Both the position numbers and the translations under genes were made by a program. The notes under the pieces are model-generated. The model did not search any database, was not told the DNA's origin, and saw nothing but the letters and a program-made list of their open reading frames with translations. From positions 930,001-994,000 of the forward strand of contig NZ_OMPE01000009.1 in the NCBI RefSeq assembly GCF_900312815.1: a stretch of DNA of 64,000 nucleotides, written 5' to 3'. Positions 60,347 to 64,000 of the stretch are shown one piece after another; position 1 is the first letter of the stretch; each line of letters starts with the position of its first letter. Source of the DNA: Aquimarina sp. AU474. Lineage in GTDB: Bacteria; Bacteroidota; Bacteroidia; Flavobacteriales; Flavobacteriaceae.

Positions 60347-61741
60347 ATGAAACATCTTAGCAGATTTTTAGTGGCTTCGTTATTTGTACTGGGACTTAGT
60401 ACGGCGAATGCACAAGATGAAAACAATCCTTGGGCGGTTTCTATAGGCATTAACGCCGTTGACATTTTCCCTACTGGGGGAGACCTAATTAGTCAAGGAG
60501 AAATTTTCGATGAATTTTTTAATGCTAGTGACCACTGGAACGTACTTCCTTCTGTTTCCAAATTATCTGTTGGTAGATATATAGGAGATGGTTTTACTTT
60601 TACTGTTTCTGGGTCGGTTAACAAAATTGATAAAGCTGGAGAACTTCCTGATGGAACAGAAGTTTCTGTAGACGATTTATCTTACTATGCTGCTGATGGT
60701 AGAATTAGCTATAGTCTTAAAAACGTTTTAAACTCAGGTTGGTTTGATCCTTACTTAGGTGTAGGTGGGGGTTATACATGGGTAGATGAAGTAGGTGCTG
60801 GAACATTAAACGGTTCTCTTGGATTTAACTTTTGGTTAACTGAGAATTTAGCACTTAACCTTCAAACTACTTACAAGCATGTATTTGAAGATTACGAAGT
60901 GGAGAACTATCCTCCAACTCATTTCCAACATTCTGCTGGTCTTACTTTCGCTTTCGGAGGTAAAGATACAGACGGTGATGGTATATATGACAAAGATGAT
61001 GAATGTCCAGACGTTCCTGGTTTAGAGGAATTCAATGGATGTCCTGATACTGATGGTGATGGAATCACTGATGCCAAAGATGACTGTCCTGATACTGCAG
61101 GTTTAGCAGAATTTAATGGATGTGCTGATACAGACGGTGACGGTGTGCCAGATCCTAAAGATGAGTGTCCTACTGTTGCAGGATTAGCAGAACTTAATGG
61201 TTGTCCTGATGCTGACGGTGATGGAATCACTGACGCTAAGGATGGGTGTCCTAATGAAGCTGGACCAGCTGCTAACAACGGATGTCCTTACCAAGATAAA
61301 GATGGTGACGGTGTATTAGATAAAGATGATAACTGTCCTGACGTTGCTGGTACTGTTGCAAACAATGGTTGTCCAGAAGTAACTGAAGAGATTCAGAAAA
61401 CTCTTAACGAATATGCTGCACAAGTATTATTTGATTCAGGTAAATCTAGTATCAAAGAAGAATCAAACAAAGTACTTAAGGATATCATCGCTATCTTAAA
61501 AGAGTATCCTACTGCTAAATTTACTGTAGAAGGTCATACTGATAGTGCTGGTAGTGCTAAACTTAACCAGAGATTATCTGACTCTAGAGCTAATGCTGTT
61601 AAAAACTTCTTAGTTGAAAACGGTGTAGATCAATTCAGATTATCAGCTGTTGGTTATGGTGAAGACAAGCCTATCGCTACTAACAAAACTAGAGCTGGTA
61701 GAGCTAAAAACAGACGTGTTGAGATTAACTTAGTGAAATAA
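60347..61741 (+). CDS. OmpA-family porin with TSP3 repeats
   Basis: A 464-residue outer membrane protein from the ATG at 60347 (a TTG 6 nt upstream is in frame). A signal peptide is cut near STANAQD. An eight-stranded barrel (about 25-205) is followed by about five thrombospondin type 3 repeats (DTDGDGI, DGC/DDC-P, D-x-D-x-DG Ca-binding pattern) at about 210-340. The C-terminal peptidoglycan-binding OmpA domain has [22 protein letters not shown]. It links the outer membrane to the cell wall and probably binds calcium. Its codon use is strongly biased and its promoter strong, in line with an abundant protein. Confidence 0.93.
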   Translation: MKHLSRFLVASLFVLGLSTANAQDENNPWAVSIGINAVDIFPTGGDLISQGEIFDEFFNASDHWNVLPSVSKLSVGRYIGDGFTFTVSGSVNKIDKAGELPDGTEVSVDDLSYYAADGRISYSLKNVLNSGWFDPYLGVGGGYTWVDEVGAGTLNGSLGFNFWLTENLALNLQTTYKHVFEDYEVENYPPTHFQHSAGLTFAFGGKDTDGDGIYDKDDECPDVPGLEEFNGCPDTDGDGITDAKDDCPDTAGLAEFNGCADTDGDGVPDPKDECPTVAGLAELNGCPDADGDGITDAKDGCPNEAGPAANNGCPYQDKDGDGVLDKDDNCPDVAGTVANNGCPEVTEEIQKTLNEYAAQVLFDSGKSSIKEESNKVLKDIIAILKEYPTAKFTVEGHTDSAGSAKLNQRLSDSRANAVKNFLVENGVDQFRLSAVGYGEDKPIATNKTRAGRAKNRRVEINLVK

Positions 61742-61766
61742 GAATATCTCTTACTAATAAATTAGG

Positions 61767-61797
61767 AAAACGTCCCGATATTATCGGGACGTTTTTT
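61767..61797 (+). terminator. Hairpin terminator
   Basis: ACGTCCCGAT-att-ATCGGGACGT with TTTTT, directly after the OmpA gene. Confidence 0.9.
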
Positions 61798-61887
61798 ATT
61801 TTAGATAATTCAAAGAAAAGAAATAGATAATTGTTGGTATTCTTTGCCAATTCTTAAAGTGTTATAACAGATAAAACCGTTATACAA

Positions 61888-64000
61888 TTGAAAAGTTTTT
61901 TAAGAGAAGTTCTATTAGAACAGGGAGAAGATCCTCAAGAATTAAGTAAGCTTGTTTTTTTAGTACCTAGTAAAAGAGCAGGGTTATTTCTTAAAAAAGA
62001 ACTTGTACAACTATTCCCCAATCAAACTATTTTTGTTCCAGAAATTTATAGTATTGAAGAATTTATAACTAAAATTTCAGGATTACGACAAATAGACAAT
62101 ATCCAAGCATTATTCGAATTTTACGAGACATATAGAGAGACTCACCCTAATCTTGAGAAAGAAGATTTTGAAACTTTTAGTAATTGGGCGCAAACATTAA
62201 TTTACGATTTTAATGAAATCGATAGGTATTGTATAGACCACAAAAGCTTTTTTGCCTATCTATCAGGAATTCAGGATTTAAATCACTGGTATTTACAAAA
62301 GGAAAAAACAACCTTAGTCCAGAATTATATAAAATTTTGGGAGAGTTTAAAAGATTACTATGATGCTTTTAAAGACAAACTGATAACAAAAAAAATGGGT
62401 TATCAGGGTTTGTTATACAGAAAGGCTTCTGAAGATATTCTAACCTATATTAAAACCGAAACACGGAAACATATTTTAGTTGGCTTTAATGCATTAAATA
62501 ATGCTGAACAAACCATCTTTCAAACTTTATTAGATGCCGGTATGGCAAAAGCATATTGGGATGGTGATCAGTTTTTTATGAATAATCGGTACCACGAAGC
62601 ATCATTGTTTTTACGAACATATAAAGAACAATGGGGGTATTATCAAAAACAACCATTTGAGTGGATTGGTGATAATTTTTCAGAAAAAAAAGACATTCAG
62701 CTTATCGGAGTACCCAAAAATGTTGGTCAGGCAAAGTATGTTGGAGAAATTCTAACAACAATTCCAAAAGCAGACATAGAAAAAACAGCCTTAGTTTTGG
62801 CAGATGAGAGTTTACTACAGCCATTATTAAACACCTTACCGGATTCTATTCAGTCTATTAATATAACTATGGGTTTACCGCTTAAAGAAGCCCCTATAGC
62901 TGGTTTTTTTGAACTATTATTCAACTTACATAAAAATTCTAATGAAGAGGGTTTATATTTCAAATCTGTACTTAAAATTTTAAACAGTCTTCCTGCATAT
63001 AGATTATTAGGTGTTACTTCTAGGGATTTAACACATATAATATCTAAGGAAAATATTGTGTTTCCATCTCTAGAAAAATTACTTGAACGTGTTACGGATA
63101 ATGAAAAGGAAGTACTTGAGTTATTATTTAAACCATGGAGAAATGTGAATACCGCACTTAAAAATTGCGGTAAGATTATACAAAGGTTGAAAGATGCTAT
63201 CGATAAGGAAAAGAATGCTCTAGAACTAGAGTATGTATATCATTTTCATTTAGTATTCAATAGACTATCTACTATACATAGTAGTTATCAATACCTTAAT
63301 ACTATTAAGTCTTTACATATATTATATAAAGATCTTTTGATGACCGAAACTCTGGATTTTTCTGGAGAACCTTTTAGCGGATTACAATTTATGGGTATGT
63401 TAGAATCCAGGTGCTTAGACTTTGAAACGGTTATCATAAGTTCGGTAAATGAAGGTATGTTACCCGCCGGAAAAAGTATGAATTCTTTTATTCCGTATGA
63501 TTTAAAAAGGGCATATAATCTTCCTACATACAAAGAAAAGGATGCGATATATACGTATCACTTTTATCGATTGATTCAAAGAGCAAAAAATGTTTACGTA
63601 CTATATGACACAGAGGATGAAGGTGTAGGTGGAGGAGAAAAAAGTAGATTTTTACTTCAGTTAGAAATTGATAAAAGACCAAATCACTCACTCACAAAAT
63701 ATATTGTTGCTTCCGAAGTGCCTAAACTAATGAATTTGCCGCTACAGGTCGAAAAGAATGAAGAAGTTTTAATACAATTAAAAGCATTGGCCGCTCATGG
63801 GTTATCTCCTTCAGCGCTTACATCTTATATTAGAAACCCATTAGATTTTTATTATAAATATGTTTTGGGCATACAAGAAACAGATCAGGTCGAAGAAACC
63901 ATAGCAGCAAATACTCTGGGTACAGTGATTCATAATACACTAGAAACTTTTTATAAACCTATAGAAAACGCTTTTCTCACACTTGATCACATCAAGAAAA
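61888..64000 (+). CDS. addB: PD-(D/E)XK nuclease family protein, AddB-like; 3' end beyond window
   Basis: Partial: at least 704 residues without a stop from TTG at 61888 (KSFLREVLLEQGEDP). It has LVFLVPSKRAGLFLKKEL, IYSIEEFI and ETLDFSGEPFSGLQFMGMLESRCLDFE-like blocks, of the inactive-helicase AddB type. Near the window end, LSPSALTSYIRNPLDFYY begins the C-terminal nuclease domain, whose catalytic residues lie beyond 64000. It lies 146 bp after the OmpA gene; addA is on the other side. The two subunits should form the break-resection complex. Confidence 0.85.
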   Translation, partial: MKSFLREVLLEQGEDPQELSKLVFLVPSKRAGLFLKKELVQLFPNQTIFVPEIYSIEEFITKISGLRQIDNIQALFEFYETYRETHPNLEKEDFETFSNWAQTLIYDFNEIDRYCIDHKSFFAYLSGIQDLNHWYLQKEKTTLVQNYIKFWESLKDYYDAFKDKLITKKMGYQGLLYRKASEDILTYIKTETRKHILVGFNALNNAEQTIFQTLLDAGMAKAYWDGDQFFMNNRYHEASLFLRTYKEQWGYYQKQPFEWIGDNFSEKKDIQLIGVPKNVGQAKYVGEILTTIPKADIEKTALVLADESLLQPLLNTLPDSIQSINITMGLPLKEAPIAGFFELLFNLHKNSNEEGLYFKSVLKILNSLPAYRLLGVTSRDLTHIISKENIVFPSLEKLLERVTDNEKEVLELLFKPWRNVNTALKNCGKIIQRLKDAIDKEKNALELEYVYHFHLVFNRLSTIHSSYQYLNTIKSLHILYKDLLMTETLDFSGEPFSGLQFMGMLESRCLDFETVIISSVNEGMLPAGKSMNSFIPYDLKRAYNLPTYKEKDAIYTYHFYRLIQRAKNVYVLYDTEDEGVGGGEKSRFLLQLEIDKRPNHSLTKYIVASEVPKLMNLPLQVEKNEEVLIQLKALAAHGLSPSALTSYIRNPLDFYYKYVLGIQETDQVEETIAANTLGTVIHNTLETFYKPIENAFLTLDHIKK

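Noticed and set aside
60919-61278. 119-codon frame on the minus strand inside the OmpA gene
   Set aside because: Antisense to the TSP3 repeats. The repetitive Ser/Pro/Gly translation is produced by the repeated coding sequence on the other strand.
1-64000. CRISPR arrays, rRNA, tRNA, insertion sequences or prophage
   Set aside because: No regularly spaced direct repeats, no rRNA or tRNA sequence recognised, no transposase or phage structural gene found on reading the window.

Overview
The window is AT-rich chromosomal DNA from a member of the Bacteroidota, almost certainly a marine Flavobacteriaceae (Aquimarina-like by gene content, which is inference). Evidence: promoters of the TTTG / TAnnTTTG type, a type IX secretion sorting tail, many lipoproteins with a Cys followed by Ser/Asp/Asn runs, paired RHS genes of the DUF6443 kind, an acpP-fabF-rnc-IPExxxVDY-pyk cluster, the long PurF form, and an OmpA protein with thrombospondin type 3 repeats. 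I see no rRNA, tRNA, CRISPR array, insertion sequence or phage module.

Layout. 1-8.3 kb (minus strand): end of a TPM-domain gene, an MbnH-like di-heme enzyme with its partner MbnP, a repeat lipoprotein and two choice-of-anchor B proteins. 8.4-18.8 kb: housekeeping and metabolic genes (thiL, a hydrolase, brnQ, a second di-heme peroxidase, a VOC protein, an aminopeptidase P, a VPS10-like repeat protein). 18.9-34.6 kb: an accessory region with three AraC-type regulators (two paralogues with a GAF domain, one with TPRs), two small double-glycine-leader peptides, two collagen-like lipoproteins and several lipoproteins without a known role. 35.5-43.7 kb: a large RHS gene pair with a variable C-terminal tail. 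43.9-46.3 kb: DUF2721 protein, histidine kinase and response regulator. 46.3-56.7 kb: core genes (pyk, rnc, fabF, acpP, purN, RNase HI, PfkB kinase, purF, superoxide dismutase). 56.9 kb to the end: addA, an OmpA-family gene and the 5' part of addB.

The most interesting signal is in 20.6-33.3 kb. Six copies of a 34-bp element with a nested dyad (outer arms TCCKGA and TCNGGA, inner arms TTGAA and TTCAA) each stand exactly 19 nt upstream of a -7-like box. The element ends where the -33 box should be and replaces it. Five copies precede, with no gene between, an unknown lipoprotein, a six-cysteine GG-leader peptide, a repeat lipoprotein and two paralogous collagen-like lipoproteins. The sixth overlaps the stop codon of the first GAF/AraC regulator and is followed only by a strong hairpin terminator, which suggests a short non-coding transcript. 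A second, shorter dyad (TCGRAATTC-N3-GAATTTCGA) occurs on both sides of the TPR/AraC regulator gene. Together these look like a locally encoded regulon for surface lipoproteins and secreted peptides, controlled by one or more of the three AraC-type proteins. The control is inference; the sites and spacings are read from the sequence.
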